A stretch of 62,470 nt of DNA from Vulcanimicrobiota bacterium (GCA_003136355.1 PLED01000049.1:276-62745), one strand, 5' to 3'. Shown: positions 49,931 to 61,901, counted from the first letter of the stretch. Notes: generated by a model not told the origin, from the letters alone. Made by a program: numbers and translations.

Positions 49931-52644
49931 CTTACGCCGGCAGTTTCAACGCCCTCGACAGCTTCAACGCCGGCGGCCGTTCTTATTCGTACGTTCGCCT
50001 AGGCGCGCTCGAAGAGGCCGGCATCGCGAAGCTCGCGCAGCTGCCTTTCTCGCTCAAAATTCTGCTCGAGAACTTACTGCGTTTCGAAGACGGCGTTTCG
50101 GTCGAGCGCGCCGACGTCGAAGCGCTGGCGCGCTGGAATCCGGCCAAACATAGCGACCGCGAGATCGCGTTCCGCCCCGCGCGCGTACTGCTGCAAGACT
50201 TCACCGGCGTTCCTTGCGTCGTCGATCTCGCGGCGATGCGCGACGCGATGGCGGTCATGGGCGGCGATCCCAAGGCGATCAACCCGCTGCAGCCGGTCGA
50301 GCTCGTCATCGATCACTCCGTGCAAGTCGATGCGTTCGGTTCGAGCAGCGCATTCGCGGAAAATGCGCGGCTCGAGTTCGATCGCAATCGCGAGCGTTAC
50401 GCTTTCCTGAAGTGGGGACAGGAGGCGCTGCGCAACTTCCGCGCAGTTCCTCCCGACACGGGAATCGTTCACCAAGTCAATATCGAGTTCTTAGCGCGGG
50501 TCGTCTTTGGCGCCGACGGTGATGGGTTAGCGTATCCCGATACCGTTGTCGGTACCGATTCGCATACGACGATGGTCAACGGCTTGGGCGTGCTCGCGTG
50601 GGGCGTCGGCGGCATCGAAGCGGAAGCCGCGATGCTCGGGCAGCCGATCACGATGCTGATTCCCGACGTCGTCGGTTTCAAGTTGAATGGAAGCCTGCGG
50701 CCCGGCGTAACAGCGACGGACTTGGTGCTGACCGTTACGCACATGCTGCGCAAAAAAGGCGTCGTCGGAAAGTTCGTCGAGTTTTACGGCCGCGGGCTTT
50801 CGAATCTCCCCGTGGTCGATCGCACGACGATCGGAAATATGTCGCCGGAATACGGTTCGACGTGCGCCATTTTCCCGATCGACGCGCAGACGCTGGACTA
50901 TTTACGGCTGACGGGGCGCGGCGCCGAACATATCGCGCTCGTCGAAGCGTATGCGAAAGCGCAAGGGCTCTTCCGGACCGACGACACTCCGGATCCGCTG
51001 TTCAGCGACACGCTCGAACTCGACCTGGGCACCGTCGAACCATGCTTGGCCGGACCGCGCCGTCCGCAGGACCGCGTGCCGCTGCACGACGTCAAGCGCA
51101 CGTTCAACGATGCGCTCGCGGAATGGCAAACCGCGCGCGACGCCAAGCCCGCGAGCAATGCCGCTCGCATGGAGAGCGAAGGCGGCATGGGAACCGCCGT
51201 CGCGGTCGAGCCTAAAACGGAGATCGCCGATGGTTCGGTAGTGATTGCGGCAATCACGAGCTGCACGAATACCAGTAATCCCAATGTCCTCATCGGTGCG
51301 GGCCTGCTGGCGCGCAACGCGCTCGCGCGCGGTCTTAAAACCAAGCCATGGGTCAAGACATCGTTGGCGCCGGGCTCCAAAGTCGTGACCGAGTACTTGA
51401 AGAAATCCGGACTATCGACGTATTTAGACCGGCTCGGATTTTATTTGGTCGGTTACGGCTGCACGACGTGCATCGGCAACAGCGGTCCGCTGCGGGCGGA
51501 TATTGCCGAAGCGATCGCCGAGCAAGACTCGATCGTCGCCGCCGTCCTTTCCGGCAACCGTAATTTTGAGGGCCGCATCCACCCGCAAGTGCATGCCAAC
51601 TATCTGGCGTCGCCTCCGCTGGTGGTCGCGTACGCACTCGCCGGCCGAATGGATATCGATCTCACGACCGAGCCCTTGGGCGCCGACGAATCCGGCAAAC
51701 CGGTCTATCTCAAAGATATTTGGCCCGACGATTCCGAGATATCCCGAGTTGTCGCCGAGTCGATCAGCGGCGAACTGTTCAAAGCGAATTACCGCAACGT
51801 TTTTGCCGGCGACGCCAACTGGGCGCAGCTCGACGTCCCGGTGGGCGAACGCTACGCATGGGATCCGAAGTCGGAGTACGTCAAGCGGCCGCCTTATTTT
51901 GAAAACATGCCGGCCGAACCGCCGCCGCTCACCGACGTGCGCGGCGCGCGCGTGTTAGTTATGGTTGGCGACAGCGTGACGACCGACCACATTTCGCCGG
52001 CGGGTAATATCGCGCGCAACAGCCCGGCCGCAAAATATTTGATCGAGCACGGAATCGAACCGCCTGATTTCAATTCCTACGGCGCACGCCGCGGAAATCA
52101 CGAAGTGATGATGCGCGGGACATTTGCGAACGTTCGTTTGCGCAATCTGCTCGTGCCCGGCGTCGAGGGCGGATATACGCGGCTGCTGCCGCAAGGCGAG
52201 CAGATGTCGATCTTCGATGCCGCCATGCGGTACAGAGCCGAAAACATTCCGCTTCTCGTGCTGGCCGGCAAAGAGTATGGGTCGGGATCGTCGCGCGATT
52301 GGGCCGCAAAGGGTCCGCATTTACTGGGCATCAAAGCCGTGCTCGCGGAATCGTTCGAACGGATCCACCGCAGCAACCTCATCGGTATGGGGATTTTGCC
52401 GCTCGAATTCATCGGTGGAGCCGATCGTTCGGCATACGCGCTGACGGGCGAAGAAGTCTACGACGTCACCGGTTACGCCGCCGGCATAAAGCCCGGCATG
52501 CATCTCGACGTGCACGTCTCCGGGCCGCGCGACCGGTCGCTGGGTATCAAAGTGCTCCTGCGAATCGATACGCCCAACGAAGCCGAATATTTCCGTCACG
52601 GCGGCGTACTGCAGTACGTTTTGCGTCAGCTCCGCACGAAGTGA
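49927..52644 (+). CDS. acnA: Aconitate hydratase A
   Basis: Isomerises citrate and isocitrate in the TCA cycle using a [4Fe-4S] cluster. The GTG start overlaps the RNase D stop; the protein has 905 residues, the normal length. Cluster ligands are in ITSCTNTSNPNV near residue 446 and GCTTCIGNSG near 511. Other signature blocks are VVGTDSHTTMVNGLGVLAWGVGGIEAEA near 200 and the C-terminal swivelling domain with GSGSSRDWAAKGPHLLGIKAV near 780. It is followed by two channel-like genes, coupled by GTGA. Confidence 0.95.
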   Translation: MTYAGSFNALDSFNAGGRSYSYVRLGALEEAGIAKLAQLPFSLKILLENLLRFEDGVSVERADVEALARWNPAKHSDREIAFRPARVLLQDFTGVPCVVDLAAMRDAMAVMGGDPKAINPLQPVELVIDHSVQVDAFGSSSAFAENARLEFDRNRERYAFLKWGQEALRNFRAVPPDTGIVHQVNIEFLARVVFGADGDGLAYPDTVVGTDSHTTMVNGLGVLAWGVGGIEAEAAMLGQPITMLIPDVVGFKLNGSLRPGVTATDLVLTVTHMLRKKGVVGKFVEFYGRGLSNLPVVDRTTIGNMSPEYGSTCAIFPIDAQTLDYLRLTGRGAEHIALVEAYAKAQGLFRTDDTPDPLFSDTLELDLGTVEPCLAGPRRPQDRVPLHDVKRTFNDALAEWQTARDAKPASNAARMESEGGMGTAVAVEPKTEIADGSVVIAAITSCTNTSNPNVLIGAGLLARNALARGLKTKPWVKTSLAPGSKVVTEYLKKSGLSTYLDRLGFYLVGYGCTTCIGNSGPLRADIAEAIAEQDSIVAAVLSGNRNFEGRIHPQVHANYLASPPLVVAYALAGRMDIDLTTEPLGADESGKPVYLKDIWPDDSEISRVVAESISGELFKANYRNVFAGDANWAQLDVPVGERYAWDPKSEYVKRPPYFENMPAEPPPLTDVRGARVLVMVGDSVTTDHISPAGNIARNSPAAKYLIEHGIEPPDFNSYGARRGNHEVMMRGTFANVRLRNLLVPGVEGGYTRLLPQGEQMSIFDAAMRYRAENIPLLVLAGKEYGSGSSRDWAAKGPHLLGIKAVLAESFERIHRSNLIGMGILPLEFIGGADRSAYALTGEEVYDVTGYAAGIKPGMHLDVHVSGPRDRSLGIKVLLRIDTPNEAEYFRHGGVLQYVLRQLRTK

Positions 52645-53279
52645 TACGACGGGACGAGAGCGAGGAACGATTCACAAGACGGCTCGAGGCGTTTTCAGAT
52701 ATCGTTATCGGGTTCAGTCTAGCGCAACTCGGCGCAAACCTTGCGACTGCCAGTTACGCGCCACAATTTTTCACCAGCCCGTTACGGATTCTCGCGTTTC
52801 TCTTTCCGTTCGCCATCATCTGCTCGGTGTGGTTCTTTCACCACCGGCTCTTTTCGCAGGTCTTCGTTCCCAAAGCGTTGCCCGTTATTCTGAACTTCGT
52901 GTGGCTGGCGATCGTGGTCTTGCTCGTCTTCGCCGCGGAGGCGTACACGTCGAACAGCCTCAACCCAGTTGTCATCCGCGCCTACTTCACGTGCTACGCG
53001 CTCGTTTACGCGCTGCTGGCAATTCAAAACCTGATAGCGGCCGGCTACGCAAGAGGGAGAGGCGATGCCGAGATGCGGGCGCGCGCCTTGCGATTTGCCG
53101 CATTCATGGCACTTTGGACTCTCCCATTTGTTTGGTCGTTAGTGGTTGTGATTTTCATCGCACCCGGATCGGCGTATGGAATTCTCTTGTCGCTCGGTTT
53201 TGCAGTTGCGGGCATTCTTTCGGGCGCACTGCGAAGGTACTTTAGCAAGGCTCAGGCTAGGCAGCCTGGCGTCGCATGA
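52641..53279 (+). CDS. TMEM175-like potassium channel subunit (DUF1211), first of a tandem pair
   Basis: A 212-residue protein with about six hydrophobic segments and the family signature RLEAFSDIVIGFSLAQLG near residue 14 (the FSD motif of the pore-lining first helix). In bacterial TMEM175 channels this helix forms a K+ selective pore as a tetramer. GTG 52641 overlaps the aconitase stop. The final Ala/Gln-rich tail overlaps the second copy (ATGA). Compare the neighbour, which shares RLEAFSDI.IGFSLAQL. Confidence 0.78.
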   Translation: MIRRDESEERFTRRLEAFSDIVIGFSLAQLGANLATASYAPQFFTSPLRILAFLFPFAIICSVWFFHHRLFSQVFVPKALPVILNFVWLAIVVLLVFAAEAYTSNSLNPVVIRAYFTCYALVYALLAIQNLIAAGYARGRGDAEMRARALRFAAFMALWTLPFVWSLVVVIFIAPGSAYGILLSLGFAVAGILSGALRRYFSKAQARQPGVA

Positions 53280-53917
53280 ACGAAACACGCGAAGAAACGC
53301 AGCAGCGGCTCATCCACAGATTGGAAGCATTTTCCGATATCATCATCGGTTTCAGTTTAGCGCAGCTCGCGCTGAGCTTGGCGATTCCCAAAAACGGCGC
53401 TGCCGGTCTGCTGGAAAACTCCGCGCCGCTGATTGCTTTTGGGCTCACGTTTACTCTGGTGTGCGGCATGTGGTGGGCCCACCACCGGCTCTTCGTGCAC
53501 TATTTCGTGCCGATTCCCGTGATGGTCATACTCAATTTCGTGACGTTGGCGGGAGTGAGTTTTTCCGTGTACAGCGTGCAGCTGATGCTGCACGCGCGGC
53601 ACACGTCGATAGATTTTGCGTTTTACGAATGGTCGCTGTCGGCCGTGTATGTGCTGCTCGCCGTCCAGTATTTCTACGGGTGGACGGTCCGGCGGAAGCT
53701 CATACCCGAGGACGTCGCGGAAGGCGGGCTGCGTTCCGCGCTCATGCTGGCGGGCGTGGGGATCGGCTTTGGACTGATTGCCGTGGTGACATTGCGCTAC
53801 GGAGTGCGCGTGAGCGGTCTGCAATACATCGGCTATCTGATCGTGGCTTACGCCATAGGGCTGCGGCTATTTTTCCGGTTTAGACGAGCGCGCGCCGCAG
53901 ATCGGCCAGGACCGTAG
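53276..53917 (+). CDS. TMEM175-like potassium channel subunit (DUF1211), second of a tandem pair
   Basis: A 213-residue paralogue of the preceding protein, with HRLEAFSDIIIGFSLAQLALSLAIP near residue 13 and WWAHHRLFVHYFVP near 62, similar to WFFHHRLFSQVFVP there. About six hydrophobic segments are present. Two different but equal-length subunits in one operon could form a mixed channel. The 3' end overlaps the convergent aceF by 38 bases, an unusually long antisense overlap. Confidence 0.78.
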   Translation: MNETREETQQRLIHRLEAFSDIIIGFSLAQLALSLAIPKNGAAGLLENSAPLIAFGLTFTLVCGMWWAHHRLFVHYFVPIPVMVILNFVTLAGVSFSVYSVQLMLHARHTSIDFAFYEWSLSAVYVLLAVQYFYGWTVRRKLIPEDVAEGGLRSALMLAGVGIGFGLIAVVTLRYGVRVSGLQYIGYLIVAYAIGLRLFFRFRRARAADRPGP

Positions 53918-55153
53918 CCAGATACGCCGCAAAGCGCGCGGCGGAAGCCCCGTCGATCACGCGATGGTCGTACGAAAGTGAGAGCGGCTGAATCAAGCGC
54001 GGGACGAACTGAGAGCCGTCCCACACCGGGCGCACCGCGGCGCGGCAAGCGCCGAGGATCGCCACTTCGGGCGCGTTGATGATCGGCGTGAAGTACGTCC
54101 CGCCGATGCTGCCCAGGCTGGAGATTGTAAACGTCCCGCCTTGCATCTCCGCGAGCGCCAGTTTGCCGTCGCGCGCCTTGGATGCAAGCTCCGACGTCTC
54201 TTTGGCGAGGTCCGCGATGCCCTTGCGATCCGCTTCCTTGATGACCGGTACCATCAGACCGCCCGGAGTATCGGCCGCGAACCCGATGTTGTAGTACTTC
54301 TTATAGACCAGTTCGTCACCGTCGAGCGAGCTGTTAAAGTCGGGGAATTCCTTGAGCGCGGCGACGGCGGCTTTGATGAGGAATGCCAGCATCGTCACTT
54401 TGATGCCGCGTTTACCGAACTCGGCGTTGAGTTCTTTGCGGAATTCTTCGAGGTCGGTCACGTCGGCGTCTTCGTCTTGCGTGACATGCGGAATGGTCAC
54501 CCAATTGCGGTGCAGATTCGGGCCGGAGATTTTTTTGATGCGCGAGAGCGGCTTGCGTTCGATCGGACCGAACTGCGCGAAATCGATCTTCGGCATCGGC
54601 GCGACGGTAAAACCCGAGCTCGCGCGCGCCGCGGTAGAAGGGCCGGCGCGCACGACGCTCTTCACGAAACTCTGTACGTCGTCACGCGTGACGCGGCCAT
54701 TCGGCCCGCTCGGTTCGACCGCGTGCAAATCGACGCCCAGTTCGCGCGCGAAGCGGCGGATCGACGGGCTTGCGTGCACGACGCCGTTCTCGCCATCGCT
54801 GCGCTCCGTAGCCGGCTCCGCTGCGACAGGGCTGGGTTTGGCGGGCGGTGCCGGGCTGGAAGCGGGCGCTTTGCGCGACCCGCCGTTCGAACTTGGCGCC
54901 GGTTCGGGTTTTGGCGCTTCAGCTTGCGCCGGCTCAAGCGTAGCGATCACCGAGCCTTTGGAGACTTTGTCGCCGACGCTGACGCGCACATCTTTGAGCA
55001 CACCGTCAACCGACGCCGGCACTTCCATCGCGGCTTTTTCGGATTCGAGCGTGATGAGCGAGTCGTTCTTTTTGACCGCGTCGCCCGGTTTGACCAAGAC
55101 TTCGATGACGGGAATGTCTTTGAAGTCGCCGATGTCGGGGACGGTAATCTCAA

Positions 55154-55157
<4 letters not shown>
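53880..55157 (-). CDS. aceF: Dihydrolipoamide acetyltransferase (pyruvate dehydrogenase E2)
   Basis: Transfers the acetyl group from E1-bound intermediate to CoA. The 425-residue protein has a single lipoyl domain with Lys in LESEKAAMEVP near residue 41, an Ala/Pro-rich hinge (~78-120), the peripheral subunit-binding domain SIRRFARELGVDLHAVEPSGPNGRVTRDDV near 130-160, and the catalytic domain with active His/Asp in YDHRVIDGA near 400. GTG 55157 overlaps the aceE stop. No lpd (E3) is present here. Confidence 0.95.
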
Positions 55158-57852
<2,695 letters not shown>

Positions 57853-57856
<4 letters not shown>

Positions 57857-58794
57857 AGAGCCGCCTTCACCTCGTAGCGGGCCTCTCCCCGCCGCTCCTC
57901 GCGTATGAAAATAGCGATGGCGCCCAAAACGAGCAAGCCTCCGGCGACGGCGATCGCGCTCAGCCGTTCGCCGAAGATCGCGAGCGCCAGCAGCGCGGCG
58001 ATGATCGGTTCGACCAGCGTGGTGAACGCAACCGCGCTCGCGCTGAACCAGCGCAGCGCCGAGTTCATGGCGGTGTGGCCGAGCAACTGCGAGATCAGCG
58101 CCATCGCGAGGATGCCGCCCCACGCGGCGGTGTCGCTCAAAGGCGGCGGCGGCTGGTGCGCCGCGATCGCGGCCGCGATCAGGACAATGGCGGCCCAGGT
58201 GTACGTTTGCGTTACGATAGCGCGCGTTCCAAATGACGCGCGAACCTCGCGTATCAAAATGAAGTAGGCCGCGATCCCGATTGCGCCCGCCACCGCCAGC
58301 GCGGCTCCCAAGGCGGCGTGTCCCGGCACCGGCGGCGGTGCGATGCTATAACCGACAACCATGACGAGGCCCGCGGCGGCGACCGCGAAGCTGAAAAAGG
58401 CGAGCGCCGAAAGCCGCAAGCCGCGCGCGCGCGTGTCGTAAGCCGCGGTCCAGATCGGAGTCGTCGCGACCAGCAGCGTCGAGATCGCGACGCTCGTATA
58501 TTGCAGCGACCAAATCCACGCGGCGAAGTGGATCGCGAGCGCTAACCCGGCGATCGCGAAAAGCACCCGGTCACGGCGCGAGAGATCGGTGCGTTCCCGA
58601 GGGCTGCGAATAGCCGCCAGCGCGAGCAGCGCGACCGCCGCGATCGTCAGGCGCGACGCCGATACGGCGAGCGGTCCGGCGCCGGTCAGTGCGAAACGCG
58701 CGAAGATCGCGGCCGAGCCGACCGCGATCTGCGCGACGGTCAGCACCAAGTACGGGCGAAGGCTTGCTTCGGGGAGCGCTGAAGGTTTTGTCAT
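57853..58794 (-). CDS. EamA/DMT family transporter
   Basis: A ten-helix drug/metabolite transporter of about 313 residues with two EamA halves. The first half opens VLTVAQIAVGSAAIFARFALTGAGPLAVSASRLTIAA (split by helices), with YTSVAISTLLVATTPIW near residue 90; the second half has FTTLVEPIIAALLALAIFGERLS near 262, matching the family's LEPV...GE motif. Start ATG 58794 (alternatively 58809) overlaps the divergent sensor start. It leads the aceE-aceF unit; a pyruvate or related carrier role is possible but unproven. Confidence 0.85.
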
Positions 58795-60493
58795 GCGGCG
58801 ATTCTTCATTGTGCTCTTGGGCCTTGGCCTTATGGCGCTGGTGATCTTCCAGTTCTGGCACCCGCCCGTGTTCACCACGGGAAGCGGCGTTAGCGTGGCG
58901 TCCAGCGCTACCACCGACAGAATTTGGTTCGCTTCGCAGCGGCCTCGGCCGGGCTCGGTCGTACACAAGGGCGATCTGATAAATCTGGGAGCGCTTTCTT
59001 GGCTACAGGAGTGGCGGCTGGCCTCGGCGCCCTACGGATATCGCGTGCCCGTCCGGGTACGGCGCGCCGGCCACGAATTTCCCGCCGAGCTGACCGCGAA
59101 GTTTACTCCAAAGTACCCGGTCGATTGGATCGAGCTGCTCACGGACTTTTTGTGGATCGCTCTCGCGACTCTGATCGCGGCGCGCAAACCCAACGCGATG
59201 ACGGTTTCATTCCTCGCCTTCACGGCGTTTCTGCCTTCTTTCGGACCGATCGTCTATTCATTCGGCTCGTTAAACGATGCCGCGTTTAGCTTTGTCATCT
59301 ACGTGGTTCCACCATTGATCGCCACCTTTCCGAACTTCTTTCTCGCGCTTTTCGCGGTCAATTTTCCGTCGGGACTTTCCAGGCCATGGCGGAAGAACGT
59401 GTCCGTAGCAATCTATGTCGTGATGGCAGCCGTGCTTATCGCCGACGCGATTCTGATTCCGCGCAGTACCCAAATCAACACGCAGGCGCTGTCGCTGCTG
59501 GAAATTTGGGTCATGGCGATTGGAGTTTTCGCGATCGCGATCGCGTCATATATTCAGGCATCGGCAGCCGAGCGGCCGCGCATCGCGCTCGTCCTTGCCG
59601 GATTGACCGTCTCGATCGGCGCCACGACGTTGTTCGATTCATATGCCATCGTTTCATCCGATACCCCGAATCCCGCGATTATCGACGCGCTGCGCGTTGT
59701 GAGCATCGCGCTGCCTATCTCGGTGGCATATGCGGTGCTGCGGTACCGCGTCATCGATATCGGCTTTGCTTTGAACCGCACGGCCGCGTACGGGATGACG
59801 TCGGTCGTGCTGATTGCGTTATTCGCCGCGCTCGAATGGGGTGCCGAGCGTTTTATTACGGCCACGAATCACGTTGAGAGCGCGCTCATCGATTTGGCGA
59901 TCGTGCTCATCGTGGTTTTTTCGTTCAGGTTCGTCCACATTCGCGTCGACCGCGCCGTCGACAACATACTTTTCCGCAAGCGGCATGAAGACGAGGCCGC
60001 GCTGCGCAGGTTCGAGGAAAACGCGCATTTTTATACCGACGCGGCTGCTTTGCTGCGCGACGCGCTTGAAGTGATTAAGAAGCGGTGCGAGGTAAAGGCT
60101 GCCGCAATTTATTTACGATCGGCTTCGGGCTACGCACCCGCGGCGTCTTCGTTTGGTAAGGAGCAGTTCGTTGATCCCAACGATGCGGCGCTGGTGGACG
60201 TTCGCGCGCACCGGTCCGTCGTCGATTTAGGAGAGCAGCACAGCTCCGTTCCGGGCATCCGTCTGTATCCGATGCTGGTGGCGGCGGATCTCGCGGGGTT
60301 CCTGACCATTGGGGAGCGGGACGGCTACGAAGAAATGCCCGCCGATATCGACCGGACGCTGACCGCGCTGGTGACTTCGCTCGCGCACTCGCTGCACGCG
60401 CTGCAACATGCGGAGAAAGAAGCCGAGATCACGCGGCTGCGCGGTCAACTTGCCGCGCTGTCGCCCAAAGGAATCCAAGCGCAGTTCGGCTAG
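58793..60493 (+). CDS. ComP-like multi-helix sensor protein without a kinase domain
   Basis: ATG 58793 has GAAGG 7 bases upstream and gives 566 residues. There is an N-terminal helix (residues 3-20), then a periplasmic PDZ-like segment (PGSVVHKGDLINLGAL, ~52-105), then about eight helices including ALPISVAYAVLRYRVIDIGFALNRTAAYG near residue 308, the block seen in ComP-type sensor kinases. A coiled coil (RKRHEDEAALRRFEENA) and a GAF-like domain (~400-540) close the protein. No phospho-His or HATPase domain is present, so it cannot autophosphorylate. It overlaps the EamA start (shared CATG). Confidence 0.75.
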   Translation: MRRFFIVLLGLGLMALVIFQFWHPPVFTTGSGVSVASSATTDRIWFASQRPRPGSVVHKGDLINLGALSWLQEWRLASAPYGYRVPVRVRRAGHEFPAELTAKFTPKYPVDWIELLTDFLWIALATLIAARKPNAMTVSFLAFTAFLPSFGPIVYSFGSLNDAAFSFVIYVVPPLIATFPNFFLALFAVNFPSGLSRPWRKNVSVAIYVVMAAVLIADAILIPRSTQINTQALSLLEIWVMAIGVFAIAIASYIQASAAERPRIALVLAGLTVSIGATTLFDSYAIVSSDTPNPAIIDALRVVSIALPISVAYAVLRYRVIDIGFALNRTAAYGMTSVVLIALFAALEWGAERFITATNHVESALIDLAIVLIVVFSFRFVHIRVDRAVDNILFRKRHEDEAALRRFEENAHFYTDAAALLRDALEVIKKRCEVKAAAIYLRSASGYAPAASSFGKEQFVDPNDAALVDVRAHRSVVDLGEQHSSVPGIRLYPMLVAADLAGFLTIGERDGYEEMPADIDRTLTALVTSLAHSLHALQHAEKEAEITRLRGQLAALSPKGIQAQFG

Positions 60494-60500
60494 CCGCCGG

Positions 60501-61154
60501 CTAGCGGCTCTCTTGCGCCTTGCCTGCGGCGATCATCGCGCTGCGGATCCGGCTCAATTCTGCGGGCGGAATCGAGTACCCCAGTACGGTAACGCGTTCT
60601 ACGCCGGCGTTCCATTGCGCATAATGAGTTTGTCCCTTCGGCGCAAATTTGATCGAGTACCCCGGCGGCAGAGTGCTCTGCGCGCTCGGGGCCGACGACA
60701 AAGGCGTGATGAGGAACGAAATGAAGCAGCACTGTCCGTGCCCCGGAACGCTGTAGGAAACGACAAACGATTCCGTTCCCGCGGCCATGAGAAAGCCTCG
60801 CAGCTTCGATCCGGCCGGAAGCCCAGCCGGCGGCACGACGCGGTAATGCGCTCCTTGCACGATCTTTGCAAGCTCGCCCGGAGTTGCGGTGCGATAGACG
60901 TGCGCGTTCTTACTGCTGACAAATACCCCGCCGCGCGGCAGCCAGATAATGCGCGCCGGAATGATCTGCGAGGCCGCCAACGCCAGCGAGGGGATGCCGA
61001 TGACCAAAGCGGCCAGCAGCCACGAACGGCTTCGGCGCGGTCGCGCAATATTCGAACTCGATGCGGCCCGAGCGCGAACGGCCGCAAGATCGAAGGCGGG
61101 CAAAGCGCTTGCGGTGACATCGGCCGTAACCGCGTATTTCAAAGACTCGTTCAT
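60501..61154 (-). CDS. Probable anti-sigma factor (transmembrane)
   Basis: ATG 61154 overlaps the ECF sigma stop (ATGA), the classic sigma/anti-sigma arrangement. The 217-residue protein has a short cytoplasmic N-part (~1-42, ends RPRRSR), one helix near residues 44-62 (SWLLAALVIGIPSLALAA), and an outer domain with VPPAGLPAGSKLRGF and a Cys pair in HGQCCFISF. No zinc-binding HxxxCxxC anti-sigma domain is seen, so the assignment rests mainly on position and topology. Confidence 0.72.
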   Translation of the reverse strand: MNESLKYAVTADVTASALPAFDLAAVRARAASSSNIARPRRSRSWLLAALVIGIPSLALAASQIIPARIIWLPRGGVFVSSKNAHVYRTATPGELAKIVQGAHYRVVPPAGLPAGSKLRGFLMAAGTESFVVSYSVPGHGQCCFISFLITPLSSAPSAQSTLPPGYSIKFAPKGQTHYAQWNAGVERVTVLGYSIPPAELSRIRSAMIAAGKAQESR

Positions 61155-61693
61155 AACGACTCCTTTGCGCATTGGGGCGGATGAACGGGGAAGCATTCGA
61201 ACAAGAGTGGTTTCAGCTTGCGACGGGCGAGCATCAGGCGAAACCTTACCGTGGGAGCGGCAACGCCCAAAACTTCGGAAATTTCTCTGCTCGTCAGATC
61301 CGCGTAGTAATGAAGAACGACGGCCGCGCGCAGTTCGGGCGAGAGCGTATCTAAGGCCCGGCTGATATCGAGGCGGCTCTCGCGGTCCGGCGGGACTTGC
61401 TCGGCGGCTTGCGCGGTTTGTGACGCCGACGACCGTGCTTGGCGCAGCGCCTCGCGTGCCACAATGCGGTAGAACCAGACGCGAAATGCACCGGCGGTGC
61501 GGAGCGTCGAGATGCTTCCGTACACGGTCGCGCACGACTCCTGAGCGGCATCCTCGGCGGCTGCGCGATCGCGCACGATCGAATAGGCGATGCGATAGGC
61601 GTCCGGCCACACCGATTCGAGTAACCGCTCCAGAGCCTCGACGGAACCGGCTCTAGCGTCGTCAACCAGTTTTTCGTCCACAGGTACGGTCAT
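61151..61693 (-). CDS. ECF-family RNA polymerase sigma factor
   Basis: A 180-residue sigma-70 family factor that directs transcription of a stress regulon. Region 2 is visible near residues 13-75 (AGSVEALERLLESVWPDAYRIAYSIVRDRAAAEDAAQESCATVY, then FRVWFYRIVAREAL), and region 4 near 110-160 (LDTLSPELRAAVVLHYYADLTSREISEVLGVAAPTVRFRL), with the helix-turn-helix. ATG 61693; no anti-sigma-like motif inside. It is translated with the membrane protein at 60501. Confidence 0.92.
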   Translation of the reverse strand: MTVPVDEKLVDDARAGSVEALERLLESVWPDAYRIAYSIVRDRAAAEDAAQESCATVYGSISTLRTAGAFRVWFYRIVAREALRQARSSASQTAQAAEQVPPDRESRLDISRALDTLSPELRAAVVLHYYADLTSREISEVLGVAAPTVRFRLMLARRKLKPLLFECFPVHPPQCAKESL

Positions 61694-61788
61694 TACGAGC
61701 GTGTCTTCGGCATATCATAGCAATAGAGGAGCCAGAGGCGCCAAGTGTTGGCGGGATTCCCGCGATGCATCGGGTAGACGATAGATTA

Positions 61789-61897
61789 CGCGGGAGCTTC
61801 TGAGCTTGTCCTGAGCGAGCAGGGCGAGTCGAAGGGCTGAGAGGGCGTTTTGCCGACCGCCGTGACCTGACGCGGGTAATGCCGCCGTAGGGAGGAG
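61789..61897 (+). promoter_or_regulatory. TPP riboswitch controlling thiC, carrying a repeat in its variable arm
   Basis: The THI-box core is visible: GGGAGC (61792-61797), CTGAGA (61837-61842), ACCTGA (61865-61870), GGGTAATGCC (61874-61883), GTAGGGA (61887-61893). The thiC ribosome-binding site GGAGGAG begins inside the last element, so ligand binding should hide it and stop translation. The arm between GGGAGC and CTGAGA (normally a short stem) is filled by a copy of the dispersed repeat, CTTC...GAAG closing the stem. Confidence 0.88.
61797..61836. repeat. Dispersed palindromic repeat, copy 8 (inside the TPP riboswitch)
   Basis: Reads CTTCTGAGCTTGTCCTGAGC followed by GAGCAGGGCGAGTCGAAG; on the other strand it has the family TTCGACTCGCCCTGCTCG and CTCAGGACAAGCTCAG parts. 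Its ends pair, extending a riboswitch stem. Confidence 0.82.
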
Positions 61898-61901
61898 ACT
61901 C

